Part shown: positions 25,578-34,243 of the stretch, piece by piece
How positions within the stretch are numbered: the first letter of the stretch is position 1
Layout of the letters: each line of letters opens with the position of its first letter
Origin: Kitasatospora gansuensis
Lineage (GTDB): Bacteria; Actinomycetota; Actinomycetes; Streptomycetales; Streptomycetaceae
DNA length: 64,000 nucleotides
Assembly (NCBI RefSeq): GCF_014203705.1
Contig: NZ_JACHJR010000001.1
Coordinates: forward strand, 6,262,001 to 6,326,000
Reading direction: 5' to 3'
The notes under the pieces: generated by a model
What the model was told of the DNA's origin: nothing
The model's input: the letters and a program-made list of their open reading frames with translations, nothing else
Database searches by the model: none
Made by a program: the position numbers and the translations under genes

Positions 25578-27183
25578 GGATCTCCTCGAACGCCCCGTCC
25601 AGGGAGCCCGTGCCGTCGAACAGCTTCCCGCCGGTCAGCTCCGCGATGCCCTGCAACTGCGTCTTCGCCGCCTCGCCGAACTGGATCGGGAAGACCGGCA
25701 CCGCCCGCTGACGCTCCGTCAGCCCACCGAACCAGCTGCGGAACTCCGCCTCCTTCATCCCCTCGTTGCTCTCCCCGTCGGTCATCAGCACGATCGAGGT
25801 GAACCGGTCGTCACCGGCCGCCGCCTGCTGACGGGTCAGCAGCTCGTACGCCTCGCGCAGCGAGCTGTACACCGCCGTCCCCTCGTTCGCCTGCATGGCC
25901 CGGACGTCGTTCTCGATCCGGGCCAGCTCCGCCGCCGGGGTGTTCTTCGGCACCGTGTACGTCCGCTCCGACTTCACCTTCGAGGCGAACTCGATCAGGG
26001 TCACCTCCTCCCGCTCCCGGAACCGCCGCACCCCGCGCGGATCCTGCAGACCGGTCAGCCGCGCCATCGCCGCCTTCAGCGCCTCCAGCCGGGGCCCCTT
26101 CATCGACCCCGAGGTGTCCAGCACGTACACCGTCCTGGACGGCCGGCGCAGATCGTTCTGGTACGCCGACAGCAGCCCGTCGGCCACCGCCCGGCTGCCC
26201 GGGAACGGCAGTTCGCGGCGCAGGTCGGTCGGCACCCCGGGCGCCGGGGTGACGTTCGGCGTCACCGGGCGGCGCAGCGTCGTGGTCGAGATCTTCTGCT
26301 GGGCCTCGGCCGTGGTCAGGTACTTGGCCAGCCGCTGGAACGCGTCCTGCGCGGGCTGCCCGGCCGAGGCCAGCAGCGAGAGCGGGTAGTCCGCCGAGAC
26401 CACCCCGTCCACCGGCCGGATCACGGTCAGCCTGTCGGCCTCGGGCAGCGTCCGGTTCATCGAGAGCAGCACCGACTCGTAGTTCACCAGCGCCCCGACC
26501 TTGTTCTGGCCGGCCTTCTGGTACGCCTCGGCCAGCCAGCCGGAGGAACCCGAGGTGAGCCGCTGCCCGGTGAAGAACCGCTGGAGCGAGGGCGCCGCCT
26601 TGGTGACGTCCGCGTCCGAGAGGGCCGCGCCCGCGCCGGAGAACGCCGAGGCCAGCGCGACCAGGGCGGAGAAGCCGGAGTTGGAGCGGGACGGGTCGGC
26701 CATCCCGTAGGACAGCTTCCCGGCCACCGCCGCGTCCCCGAGCTGACCCCAGGTCACCTGCGAACCGTCGCCCCAGCCCAGCTCGCTGAGCATGCCCGAG
26801 CGGACCCCGACCGCGACCGGGGTGGTCATCACCGGCGTCTCGGAGAGCAACTTGCCCTTGGCCGCGCCGTCCAGCCGCAGGTAGCGGTTGGACGGGAACC
26901 AGACCGCGTCGTACTTGCCGTCCGCCTGCCCGGCCGCGACGGTGTCCGCACCGTCCAGCGAACCGGTCCAGGTGAACTCCACGCCGACCCCGGTGGCCTT
27001 CTTGGCCTCGGCCAGCACCGGTGCCATGTCCTGGAGTTCACTGCCCGCCAGCACCCGCAGCACGCCGTCCTTGGACGGGTTCGGGGTGGGCGGCGACGGC
27101 TCGCTGGTGCAGGCCGCCGCGGTCAGGGCCAGGGCCAGGGTCAGCGCGGCCGGAACGATCCGTCGGAACATCGCTCTGCTCAT
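25564..27183 (-). CDS. Lipoprotein with solute-binding domain fused to a von Willebrand factor A domain
   Basis: A 539-residue protein. A lipobox, LTAAAC (Cys about residue 25), follows a short Arg-rich start. Residues about 38-310 look like a type 2 periplasmic binding domain: GVLRVLAGSELQDM, then WTGSLDGADTVAAG and SNSGFSALV. Residues about 350-539 are a VWA domain with a complete MIDAS: DTSGSM at 356-361, GTAVYSSL and LMTDGES. The unit starts 1 base after the stop of the upstream solute-binding gene. VWA domains bind protein partners through a metal. Together with the binding domain this suggests a surface sensor or chaperone. The ligand is unknown. Confidence 0.85.
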   Translation of the reverse strand: MSRAMFRRIVPAALTLALALTAAACTSEPSPPTPNPSKDGVLRVLAGSELQDMAPVLAEAKKATGVGVEFTWTGSLDGADTVAAGQADGKYDAVWFPSNRYLRLDGAAKGKLLSETPVMTTPVAVGVRSGMLSELGWGDGSQVTWGQLGDAAVAGKLSYGMADPSRSNSGFSALVALASAFSGAGAALSDADVTKAAPSLQRFFTGQRLTSGSSGWLAEAYQKAGQNKVGALVNYESVLLSMNRTLPEADRLTVIRPVDGVVSADYPLSLLASAGQPAQDAFQRLAKYLTTAEAQQKISTTTLRRPVTPNVTPAPGVPTDLRRELPFPGSRAVADGLLSAYQNDLRRPSRTVYVLDTSGSMKGPRLEALKAAMARLTGLQDPRGVRRFREREEVTLIEFASKVKSERTYTVPKNTPAAELARIENDVRAMQANEGTAVYSSLREAYELLTRQQAAAGDDRFTSIVLMTDGESNEGMKEAEFRSWFGGLTERQRAVPVFPIQFGEAAKTQLQGIAELTGGKLFDGTGSLDGAFEEIRGYQ

Positions 27184-27184
27184 C

Positions 27185-28264
27185 TCACTTGCCCTTCGCC
27201 GCTTCGACCAGCTTGGCGAGCATCGGGACGGCCGCCACCTGGGCCTGCTTGATGCCGGCGGCGGTCAGGTCCGCCGCGAAATCCGCCCCCTGGTGCCCCT
27301 CCAGGGCCTTGCCGAGCGCCCCGGGGTCGGCCGTCGGACGGAAGCCGTGCCGGGCCTCCAGGGCCCGCAGCTTCGGGCTGTCCCGGAGTAGTTCGGCCAC
27401 CTTCCGGCCCTTCGGGGTCAAGCCGACGGCCGTGTGGTCACTCCAAACGGTGGTGTCCGGGTAGAGCACCACCAGGTCGCCCGTCGAAATCCCGTGCGCC
27501 CGCAGTGAGGCCACCTGGGACTCGTAGACCAGCACCAGCGGGTTGCCGACGCCGGACCGGAAGTCGCTGAACGGGCCGTCCGTGCTGGTCTTCTGGTCAC
27601 CCTGCTTGTCCGTCAGCTTCTTCAGCAGCGGCGCGACCTTGTTGACGCCCGCCTCGTCCGCCACCACCCGGTCGTCGTTCGCCAGGTACGAGACGGCGGC
27701 CAGGTGCAGCGCCCCCGAGGAGGAGGTGCGCGGGTCGGTGGTGGTCAGGTAGATGTCACCGGACAACTCGGCCTTCCCGGCGGCCCCTTTGAGCTCCGAC
27801 CACTTGGTGTCCTTGCCGACCGCCGCCAGGTAGTTCGCCATCCGCAGCTTCCACGGGCTCTCGCCCGACTGCTCGGCCAGCTGGTTGTTCTTGAGGACGT
27901 CGGCCGCCGGCTTGTGCGCGATCACCACCAGCGGCGAGTAGAACGGCCGCACCGGCTCGGTGGTGATGCCCTTGTTCTTCGCGATCTCCTCGGCCGGCCC
28001 CCGGCTGGACGGGAAGGCCAGGTCGACGTCCTTCAGGTCCGCGGTGGCCATCGACCAGGAGCCGATGGTCTGCTGCCGGAGGTCGAGCCCGTTGGCCTTG
28101 AACTCGGCTGCCACCTCAGGGTCGTTGAAGAACTCGGCCTTCTCCGAACCGATCAGCACCCGGACCTGGTCCAGGTCCCCCGGCCGGTCGCCGTTCAGAT
28201 AGACCGCGTAACCCACCCCGCACAGCAGTACCACGGCCACCAGCACGCTGATGACTCTTCTCAT
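27185..28264 (-). CDS. Membrane-anchored solute-binding-like protein, first gene of the VWA unit
   Basis: A 359-residue protein; ATG 28264 with GGGGGAAGGG directly upstream. One N-terminal membrane segment (VISVLVAVVLLCGVGYAVYL) has no lipobox. The rest resembles an extracellular solute-binding domain of the ModA/sulfate type (VRVLIGSEKAEFF, LAFPSSRG, then TDPRTSSSGALHLAAVSYL and GNPLVLVYESQ). It is related in plan to the N-terminal domain of the next gene, so the unit may have arisen by duplication plus VWA fusion. It is divergent from pyk. Confidence 0.8.
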   Translation of the reverse strand: MRRVISVLVAVVLLCGVGYAVYLNGDRPGDLDQVRVLIGSEKAEFFNDPEVAAEFKANGLDLRQQTIGSWSMATADLKDVDLAFPSSRGPAEEIAKNKGITTEPVRPFYSPLVVIAHKPAADVLKNNQLAEQSGESPWKLRMANYLAAVGKDTKWSELKGAAGKAELSGDIYLTTTDPRTSSSGALHLAAVSYLANDDRVVADEAGVNKVAPLLKKLTDKQGDQKTSTDGPFSDFRSGVGNPLVLVYESQVASLRAHGISTGDLVVLYPDTTVWSDHTAVGLTPKGRKVAELLRDSPKLRALEARHGFRPTADPGALGKALEGHQGADFAADLTAAGIKQAQVAAVPMLAKLVEAAKGK

Positions 28265-28413
28265 CGCCAACCCTTCCCCCACGAGCGGCACTTCAGGACC
28301 TTGAGGGTCCCGCCCGGCCGGGAGCGCGGTGCGAAGCGCGGATGAACCAGGGGTGAACAGGCCTTCACGGAACCGCATCGGATCCCCAATCACGGTCCGG
28401 CCCAAGGGAAGTC

Positions 28414-28430
28414 ACGACGTGTCACGTCGT
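28414..28430. promoter_or_regulatory. Perfect inverted repeat in the region between the VWA unit and pyk
   Basis: ACGACGTGTCACGTCGT is a perfect 8-1-8 inverted repeat with a CACGT core, about 80 bases before the pyk start and 150 before the VWA-unit start. It is a plausible operator for one or both directions. No regulator is assigned. Confidence 0.45.
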
Positions 28431-28512
28431 TCACCCAATCGTTCAACAACCGCCATGGTGAAGTCGGCCGGAACGTCGATGTTACGTACCGGTAATGCCT
28501 AGGCTCGGAGCC

Positions 28513-29943
28513 ATGCGCCGAGCAAAAATCGTCTGTACTCTCGGGCCCGCCGCCGACTCGTACGACCAGATCAAGGCACTGGTCGAGGCCGGCATGGACG
28601 TCGCCCGCTTCAATCTCAGCCACGGCTCCCAGTCCGAACACGAGGAGCGTTACCGCCGGGTCCGCAAGGCCTCCGACGAGACCGGCCGCAGCGTCGGTGT
28701 CCTGGTCGACCTCCAAGGTCCGAAGATCCGACTCGACACCTTCGCCGAGGGGCCCGTACTCCTTGAACGCGGCGACGAGTTCACCATCTCGGTGGAGGAC
28801 GGGGTGATCGGCGACCGCGACAAGTGCGGCACCACCTACCGCGGCCTGGCCAACGACGTCTCCCGCGGCGAACGCATCCTGGTCGACGACGGCCGGGTCT
28901 GCCTGGAGGTCACCCACGTCGACGGCCCCCGGGTGCACTGCATCGTCATCGAGGGCGGTCTGATCTCCGACCACAAGGGCCTCAACCTGCCCGGCGTCGC
29001 CGTCTCGGTGCCCGCGCTCAGCGACAAGGACGTCGCCGATCTGCGCTGGGCCCTGCGGACCGGCGCCGACATCATCGCGCTCTCCTTCGTCCGCAGCGGC
29101 AAGGACATCGAGGACGTCCACCGGATCATGGCCGAGGAGGGCCGGTCCGTTCCGGTCATCGCCAAGATCGAGAAGCCGCAGGCGGTCGACAACCTGGAGT
29201 CCATCGTCGACGCCTTCGACGGCATCATGGTCGCCCGCGGCGACCTGGGCGTCGAAATGCCGCTGGAGCAGGTCCCGTTGGTGCAGAAGCGGGCCATCAA
29301 GCTGGCCAAGCGGAACGCCAAGCCGGTGATCGTCGCCACCCAGATGCTGGACTCGATGATCAACGCCTCCCGCCCCACCAGGGCCGAGGCCTCCGACGTC
29401 GCCAACGCGGTGCTGGACGGCACCGACGCGGTGATGCTCTCCGGCGAGACCTCGGTCGGCAAGTACCCCGTCGAGACCGTCCGGACCATGTCCCGGATCA
29501 TCACCGCGGTCGAGGAGGACACCCTCGCGGCCGGCCTCCCCCCGCTCACCGAGCGGAACAAGCCCCGCACCCAGGGCGGCGCGGTGGCCCGCGCGGCCGC
29601 CGAGATCGGCGACTTCCTGAACGCCAAGTACCTGATCGCCTTCACCCAGTCCGGCGACACCGCCCGCCGCCTGTCCCGCTACCGCTCACCCATCCCCGTG
29701 CTCGCCTTCACCTACGAGCCCGCCGTCCGCAGCCAGCTCGCGGTCACCTGGGGCGCCGAAACCTTCCTCGGCCCCTTCGCCCCCACCACCGACGAGATGG
29801 TCGCCCAGGTAGACGCCCAGCTCCTCTCCCTCGGCCGCTGCCAAAAGGGCGACATCGTCGTCATCACCGCCGGCTCACCCCCCGGCCTGGCCGGCTCCAC
29901 CAACCTGGTCCGCGTCCACCACGTCGGCGAACTCGACAACTGA
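28513..29943 (+). CDS. pyk: Pyruvate kinase
   Basis: A 476-residue cytosolic glycolytic enzyme converting phosphoenolpyruvate and ADP to pyruvate and ATP. ATG 28513 gives the family-standard N-terminus MRRAKIVCTLGPA; the upstream in-frame ATG at 28495 lacks spacing to a ribosome site. Key motifs are DVARFNLSHG, KGLNLPGV, SFVRSGKDIEDV, AKIEKPQAV (catalytic Lys) and MVARGDLGVEMP. The C-terminal allosteric domain runs to the end. Length is normal. It is a monocistronic core gene followed by a clear terminator. Confidence 0.97.
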   Translation: MRRAKIVCTLGPAADSYDQIKALVEAGMDVARFNLSHGSQSEHEERYRRVRKASDETGRSVGVLVDLQGPKIRLDTFAEGPVLLERGDEFTISVEDGVIGDRDKCGTTYRGLANDVSRGERILVDDGRVCLEVTHVDGPRVHCIVIEGGLISDHKGLNLPGVAVSVPALSDKDVADLRWALRTGADIIALSFVRSGKDIEDVHRIMAEEGRSVPVIAKIEKPQAVDNLESIVDAFDGIMVARGDLGVEMPLEQVPLVQKRAIKLAKRNAKPVIVATQMLDSMINASRPTRAEASDVANAVLDGTDAVMLSGETSVGKYPVETVRTMSRIITAVEEDTLAAGLPPLTERNKPRTQGGAVARAAAEIGDFLNAKYLIAFTQSGDTARRLSRYRSPIPVLAFTYEPAVRSQLAVTWGAETFLGPFAPTTDEMVAQVDAQLLSLGRCQKGDIVVITAGSPPGLAGSTNLVRVHHVGELDN

Positions 29944-29956
29944 CGTCACAACGGCC

Positions 29957-29992
29957 AACGGTGCGGCACCCCGACAGGGGTGTCGCACCGTT
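29957..29992 (+). terminator. Terminator of pyk
   Basis: A 16-bp stem (29957-29972 with 29977-29992, one G-U pair) and a GACA loop begin 14 bases after the pyk stop. Confidence 0.85.
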
Positions 29993-30043
29993 CAGAAGAG
30001 TGAAGATCGCGAACACGTCAGCGACCTTGGAAATGAAGGAAAG

Positions 30044-30116
30044 TGCCCCGGGTGGGATTCGAACCCACGCTGGATGGTGTTTGAGACCACGGCCTCTACC
30101 GCTGGGCTACCGGGGC
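30044..30116 (-). tRNA. tRNA with anticodon CAA (Leu by codon), unusual short variable loop
   Basis: A 73-nt cloverleaf on the minus strand. The 7-bp acceptor stem (GCCCCGG with CCGGGGC) is perfect and the discriminator is A73. The D arm has a 3-bp stem and the GGTAGA loop typical of leucine tRNAs. The anticodon stem is 5 bp, with loop CTCAAAC (anticodon CAA at + 30081-30083). The T arm is GTGGG-TTCGAAT-CCCAC. The variable region has only 5 nt, whereas leucine tRNAs normally have a long variable arm. CCA is not encoded. It is divergent from the ANTAR regulator gene and convergent with pyk. Confidence 0.9.
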
Positions 30117-30214
30117 GCCCACAGAATCAAAGGCGACCCCCGACCCTGTGCGACCAAACATACCGTGTCTAGGTAGGCTCGTGCATGCAGCACCCCGCCG
30201 GAACGAGGAGCCCC

Positions 30215-30868
30215 GTGAGCACCGCCGACGAGCAGGCCCAGCCGCTTGACACCGACTTGCCCCAGATCACCCGAATTGTCATCGCCGAGGACGAGACCCT
30301 GATCCGTCTCGACCTCAAGGAGATGCTCGAGGAGGAGGGGTACACCGTCGTCGGCGAGGCCGGTGACGGCGAGACGGCGGTGAAGCTGGTCGAGGAGCTC
30401 AGGCCCGACCTGGCGATCCTGGACGTGAAGATGCCGATCCTGGACGGGTTGTCGGCCGCCGAGCGGATCCACGAGGCGCACCTCGCACCCGTCCTGATGC
30501 TGACCGCGTTCTCGCAGCGCGAACTGGTGGACCGGGCCCGGGACGCCGGGGCGATGGCGTACATCGTGAAGCCGTTCAGCAAGAGCGACCTGGTGCCCGC
30601 GATCGAGATGGCCGTCTCGCGGTACACCGAGATGCGGACGCTGGAGGAGGAGATCGCCGACCTCACCCAGCGCCTGGAGACCCGCAAGCTGGTCGACCGC
30701 GCGAAGAGCGTGCTGCAGACCAAGTTCGGGCTGACCGAGCCCGCCGCCTTCCGCTGGATCCAGAAGACCTCGATGGACCGCCGGATGACCATGGCCGCCG
30801 TCGCGGAGGCCGTGATCGAGGAGGGCGTCGCCCAGGACAAGAAGAAGGCCGAGCCCACCGAGGCCTGA
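30215..30868 (+). CDS. ANTAR-domain response regulator (PdtaR-like)
   Basis: A 217-residue protein. GTG 30215 has GAGGAG at 30205-30210; the earlier ATG 30185 has no such site. The receiver domain (residues 15-130) has IVIAEDE, the phosphoacceptor Asp in LAILDVKMP, and KPF. The C-terminal ANTAR RNA-binding domain (about 145-205) contains LVDRAKSVLQTKFGLTE and AFRWIQKTSMD. It belongs to the single-domain antitermination regulators that bind paired hairpins in mRNA leaders. This gene is conserved next to pyk in Streptomyces. Its kinase is not in the window. Confidence 0.93.
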   Translation: MSTADEQAQPLDTDLPQITRIVIAEDETLIRLDLKEMLEEEGYTVVGEAGDGETAVKLVEELRPDLAILDVKMPILDGLSAAERIHEAHLAPVLMLTAFSQRELVDRARDAGAMAYIVKPFSKSDLVPAIEMAVSRYTEMRTLEEEIADLTQRLETRKLVDRAKSVLQTKFGLTEPAAFRWIQKTSMDRRMTMAAVAEAVIEEGVAQDKKKAEPTEA

Positions 30869-30878
30869 CCGGACAGCA

Positions 30879-30911
30879 CGAAGGGCCCGGCCGAGACGGC
30901 CGGGCCCTTCG
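30879..30911. terminator. Bidirectional terminator between the ANTAR regulator and livF
   Basis: A perfect 15-bp stem (30879-30893 with 30897-30911) and AGA loop lie in the gap of two convergent genes and can serve both. Confidence 0.88.
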
Positions 30912-30924
30912 CGTTGACGGCGGG

Positions 30925-31641
30925 TCAGTCCTCGCCGAGGTAGGCCTTGCGGACCGAGTCGTTGCCGAGCAGGTCGCGGCCGGTGCCGGTGAGCACGATC
31001 CGGCCGGTCTCCATCACGTAGCCCTGGTCGGAGAGCGAGAGCGCCGCCTGGGCGTTCTGCTCGACCAGCAGGATGGTGGTGCCGGACGCCTTGAGCTCGA
31101 CGATGGTCGCCATGATCTTCTGCATCATCAGCGGGGACAGGCCCATCGAGGGCTCGTCCAGCATCAGCAGCTTCGGACGGGACATCAGGGCCCGTCCCAT
31201 GGCGAGCATCTGCTGCTCGCCGCCGGAGAGGGTGCCGGCCGCCTGCTTCCGGCGCTCGCCGAGGATCGGGAAGAGCGTGTAGGCCCGCTCCACGTCCTCG
31301 GTGATGCCGGCGGCGTCCTTCCGGAGGAAGGCGCCGAGCAGGAGGTTCTCCTCGATCGTCATCCGGGGGAAGATGTGCCGGCCCTCGGGGGAGTGCGCCA
31401 GACCGAGCGAGACGATCTTGTGGGCGGGCACCGTGCCGAGCGGCTGCCCGTCGAAGGTCACCGTGCCACCGGTCGGCTTGAGCAGACCGGAGAGGGTGCG
31501 CAGGGTGGTGGTCTTGCCGGCCCCGTTGGTGCCGATCAGGGTGGTGACCTCACCCTGGTTGACGGTGAAGCTGATGCCCTTGACGGCCTCGATCTTGCCG
31601 TAGGCGACGCGGAGGTCCTTGACCTCAAGCAGCGCGGTCAT
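30925..31641 (-). CDS. livF: Branched-chain amino acid ABC transporter ATPase LivF
   Basis: A 238-residue ATPase: Walker A GTNGAGKTT, signature LSGGEQQMLAMGRAL, Walker B LLMLDEPSMGL. The SPEGRHIFPRMTIEENL segment is characteristic of LivF. It energises import of branched-chain amino acids or similar amides at the inner face of the membrane. Its ATG overlaps the stop of livG by four bases. It is the last gene of the liv operon, followed by a terminator. Confidence 0.95.
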   Translation of the reverse strand: MTALLEVKDLRVAYGKIEAVKGISFTVNQGEVTTLIGTNGAGKTTTLRTLSGLLKPTGGTVTFDGQPLGTVPAHKIVSLGLAHSPEGRHIFPRMTIEENLLLGAFLRKDAAGITEDVERAYTLFPILGERRKQAAGTLSGGEQQMLAMGRALMSRPKLLMLDEPSMGLSPLMMQKIMATIVELKASGTTILLVEQNAQAALSLSDQGYVMETGRIVLTGTGRDLLGNDSVRKAYLGED

Positions 31642-32486
31642 GTGGCGTCCTCCGCCTGCTCGTCGGTGCTGGTCGCGGTCTCCAGCGGCGCACCGAGGTA
31701 CGCCGTGATGACCCGCTCGTCGTTCTGGACGGTCTCCTTGTCGCCCTCGACGATCTTCTGCCCCTGGACCAGGACGGCCGTCCGGTCGCAGAGGTTGAAG
31801 ATGAACTTCATGTCGTGCTCGATCACCAGGATCGCGATGCCCAGGTCGCGGATCGCGAACACCAACTCCTCGGCGGCGTTGGTCTCCTGGGGGTTCATCC
31901 CGGCGGTCGGCTCGTCCAGCAGCAGCAGACCGGGGTCGCTGGCCAGCGCCCGGGCGATCTCCAGCTTGCGCTGCTCGCCGTACGGGAGGTTGCGGGCCAG
32001 GTGCTCGGCCTTGGCCGCCAGGCCGGTGAACTCCAGGAGTTCCATGGCCCGTTGGCGGCTGGCCGCCTCGGCCCGGTGGTAGCCGGGGCCGCGCAGGATG
32101 GCCGAGAACAGGCCCTCCTTGGTGCGGGTGTGCCGGCCGACCAGGACGTTCTCCAGCACGGTCATGTTGCCGAACAGCCGGATGTTCTGGAAGGTCCGGG
32201 CGACGCCGGCCTGGGTGACCAGGTGCGGCTTGGGCGGCAGGACCTTGCCCTGGTAGCTGACGCTGCCCTCGGTCGGGACGTACAGCCCGGTCAGGCAGTT
32301 GAAGAAGGTGGTCTTGCCGGCCCCGTTGGGGCCGATCAGGCCGACGATCTCGCCCTGGTTGACGGTCATCGAGACGTCGTTGACGGCGGTGAGGCCGCCG
32401 AACCGCATGGTGACGCCGCGGACGTCGAGCAGGGGGGCGCCGACGGCGGTGGCCGGGGCCGTGGTGGTGGTCATCTGGGTGTTCAC
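31638..32486 (-). CDS. livG: Branched-chain amino acid ABC transporter ATPase LivG
   Basis: A 282-residue ATPase, the partner of LivF. Motifs are GPNGAGKTT, FQNIRLFGNMTVLENV (a LivG hallmark), PYGEQRKLEIARAL and LLLLDEPTAGMNP. I take GTG 32486, which overlaps the livM stop (GTGA); ATG 32474 would remove four residues and has a poorer ribosome site. The C-terminus has a short acidic tail. Confidence 0.93.
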   Translation of the reverse strand: MNTQMTTTTAPATAVGAPLLDVRGVTMRFGGLTAVNDVSMTVNQGEIVGLIGPNGAGKTTFFNCLTGLYVPTEGSVSYQGKVLPPKPHLVTQAGVARTFQNIRLFGNMTVLENVLVGRHTRTKEGLFSAILRGPGYHRAEAASRQRAMELLEFTGLAAKAEHLARNLPYGEQRKLEIARALASDPGLLLLDEPTAGMNPQETNAAEELVFAIRDLGIAILVIEHDMKFIFNLCDRTAVLVQGQKIVEGDKETVQNDERVITAYLGAPLETATSTDEQAEDAT

Positions 32487-34243
32487 GCCCCCGTCTTGGT
32501 GAGTACGGTCTCGCTGGGCGGCGAGGCCTGGGCGGGGATGTCCGCCTCGTGGTATTCGAGCTTGGCGCGCCGGTTGGCGATCATGCCCTCGGGACGGACC
32601 CGCATCAGGATGATGAGCGTGATGCCGAACGCCAACAGCTGGAAGTTCGAGAGGAATTCGAGCTTCTTCGGGACCAGGAAGAGCAGCGTCGCGCCGACCA
32701 GCGGCCCGCTGATGGTGCCCATGCCGCCGAGGATGACGGCGGCCAGCAGGAAGGCCGAGTTCGGCGGGAGCGCCTCGGCGAAGGTGTACTGGTCGGGGGT
32801 GACGGTGTAGCTGACGTGGGCCTGGACGGTACCGGCCAGACCCGCCAGGCAGGCGCCGAGGGCGAAGGCGAGCAGCTTGAGGCGGAAGCCGTTGATGCCC
32901 ATCGCCTCGGCCGCGGTCTCGTCCTCGCGGATGGCGACCCAGGCGCGGCCGATCCGGGAGTTGCCGACCCGGGCGAAGACCAGGACGACGAACGCGGTGA
33001 TGACCAGCATCAGCAGGTAGTAGTTGGAGAAGCGGCCGAGTTCGACGCCGGCGATGGTGTGCTTCTGGCCGAGGTTGAAGCCGAGGATCTCCAGGTCCGG
33101 GATGCGCGGGATGCCGTTGGAGCCGTTGGTGATCTTCGGCCCGGTGGTCCCGTTCAGGTTGTTCATGGTGATGCGGAAGATCTCGCCGAAGCCCAGGGTG
33201 ACGATGGCGAGGTAGTCGCCGCGCAGCCGCAGGGTGGGGGCGCCGATCAGTACGCCGAAGACCATGGAGGCCGCCGCGCCGGTCAGCATCGCTGCCCAGA
33301 ACGGGAACTGGACGTGGATCGGGGAGGCGGGGGAGCCGGAGACCAGGGCGGCGGCGTACGCGCCGACGCCGAGGAAGGCGACGTACCCGAGGTCGAGCAG
33401 ACCGGCCAGGCCGACCACGATGTTCAGGCCCAGGGCGACGGTGGCGAAGATCAGGATGTTCGCCGCGACCGAGGTGTACTGGTCGCTGGTCTGGGTGAAC
33501 GGGAAGCCGGCGGCGGCGGCGAAGGCCGCGCCGGTGGCGACCGGGCGGTGCTTGATCGTCAGGGCCCGCAGTCGGGGCAGCAGCCCGGACTTGGAGAGGG
33601 CGGCGATGACGAAAGCGGCCAGGATCAGGTACCCGGCGAACAGCTCGCCGTACTCGGTGTCGATGCCGAAGGTGATCGCGAACAGGCCGATCGCGAAGGC
33701 CACCACGATCAGCAGGACCTCGACGGTGGAGGGGAGCTGACGGGCCGTCGGAAGCGGCTGGTCGCTCTTGGCGAGGCGCAGGCCCCAGCTGGTGCCCTTG
33801 GGGTGACGGTCGACCGGCAGGCCGAGCGCGCCGACCAGGGCGACCAGGGAGGCGAGGCCGGCGACCCAGCCACCGGGTTCGAGGTTGGCCAGGCCGTTGA
33901 GGTCGACGGCGATGGCGATCAGGGTGAACCAGGTGACGGCGGCGCCGCCGAGCGCGGCGTACAGCAGGCCGTTGTTGTGGCCGCTCGGGTTGGTCCAGCG
34001 CAGGCCCGGGACGCCGTAGGAGGCGAGGGCGAGGACCAGGGTGAGCAGGCCGGCGGTGAGGGTCAGCCACTGCAGGCCGCCCGGGTAGCCGGTGACGGTG
34101 AGGTCGCCGGGGAAGTCGGCGGTCCAGGTCCAGGCCAGGAAGGCGGAGGCGGTGGTGGCGAGGGCGCCGGCGGCGGTGACCGCGCGGGCGGCGGCGAGCG
34201 GGAGGGGGATGACCGGGGTGGTCTCAGTGCTCATGGTGGTCAC
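32483..34243 (-). CDS. livM: Branched-chain amino acid ABC transporter permease LivM
   Basis: A 586-residue polytopic permease. Its C-terminal 330 residues match LivM: GLNIVVGLAGLLDLGYVAFLG, GAPTLRLRGDYLAIVTLGFG, then ARVGNSRIGRAWVAIREDE and a C-terminal VLGGMGTISGP. About 170 extra N-terminal residues carry additional membrane segments, a form common in actinobacteria. GTG 34243 overlaps the livH stop; ATG 34234 is an alternative. Confidence 0.93.
   Translation of the reverse strand: MTTMSTETTPVIPLPLAAARAVTAAGALATTASAFLAWTWTADFPGDLTVTGYPGGLQWLTLTAGLLTLVLALASYGVPGLRWTNPSGHNNGLLYAALGGAAVTWFTLIAIAVDLNGLANLEPGGWVAGLASLVALVGALGLPVDRHPKGTSWGLRLAKSDQPLPTARQLPSTVEVLLIVVAFAIGLFAITFGIDTEYGELFAGYLILAAFVIAALSKSGLLPRLRALTIKHRPVATGAAFAAAAGFPFTQTSDQYTSVAANILIFATVALGLNIVVGLAGLLDLGYVAFLGVGAYAAALVSGSPASPIHVQFPFWAAMLTGAAASMVFGVLIGAPTLRLRGDYLAIVTLGFGEIFRITMNNLNGTTGPKITNGSNGIPRIPDLEILGFNLGQKHTIAGVELGRFSNYYLLMLVITAFVVLVFARVGNSRIGRAWVAIREDETAAEAMGINGFRLKLLAFALGACLAGLAGTVQAHVSYTVTPDQYTFAEALPPNSAFLLAAVILGGMGTISGPLVGATLLFLVPKKLEFLSNFQLLAFGITLIILMRVRPEGMIANRRAKLEYHEADIPAQASPPSETVLTKTGA

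Noticed and set aside
32487..34070. An N-terminal extension of LivG reaching into the livM region
   Set aside because: The extension is Arg/Pro-rich and overlaps the well-supported livM frame; LivG motifs begin just after the GTG at 32486.
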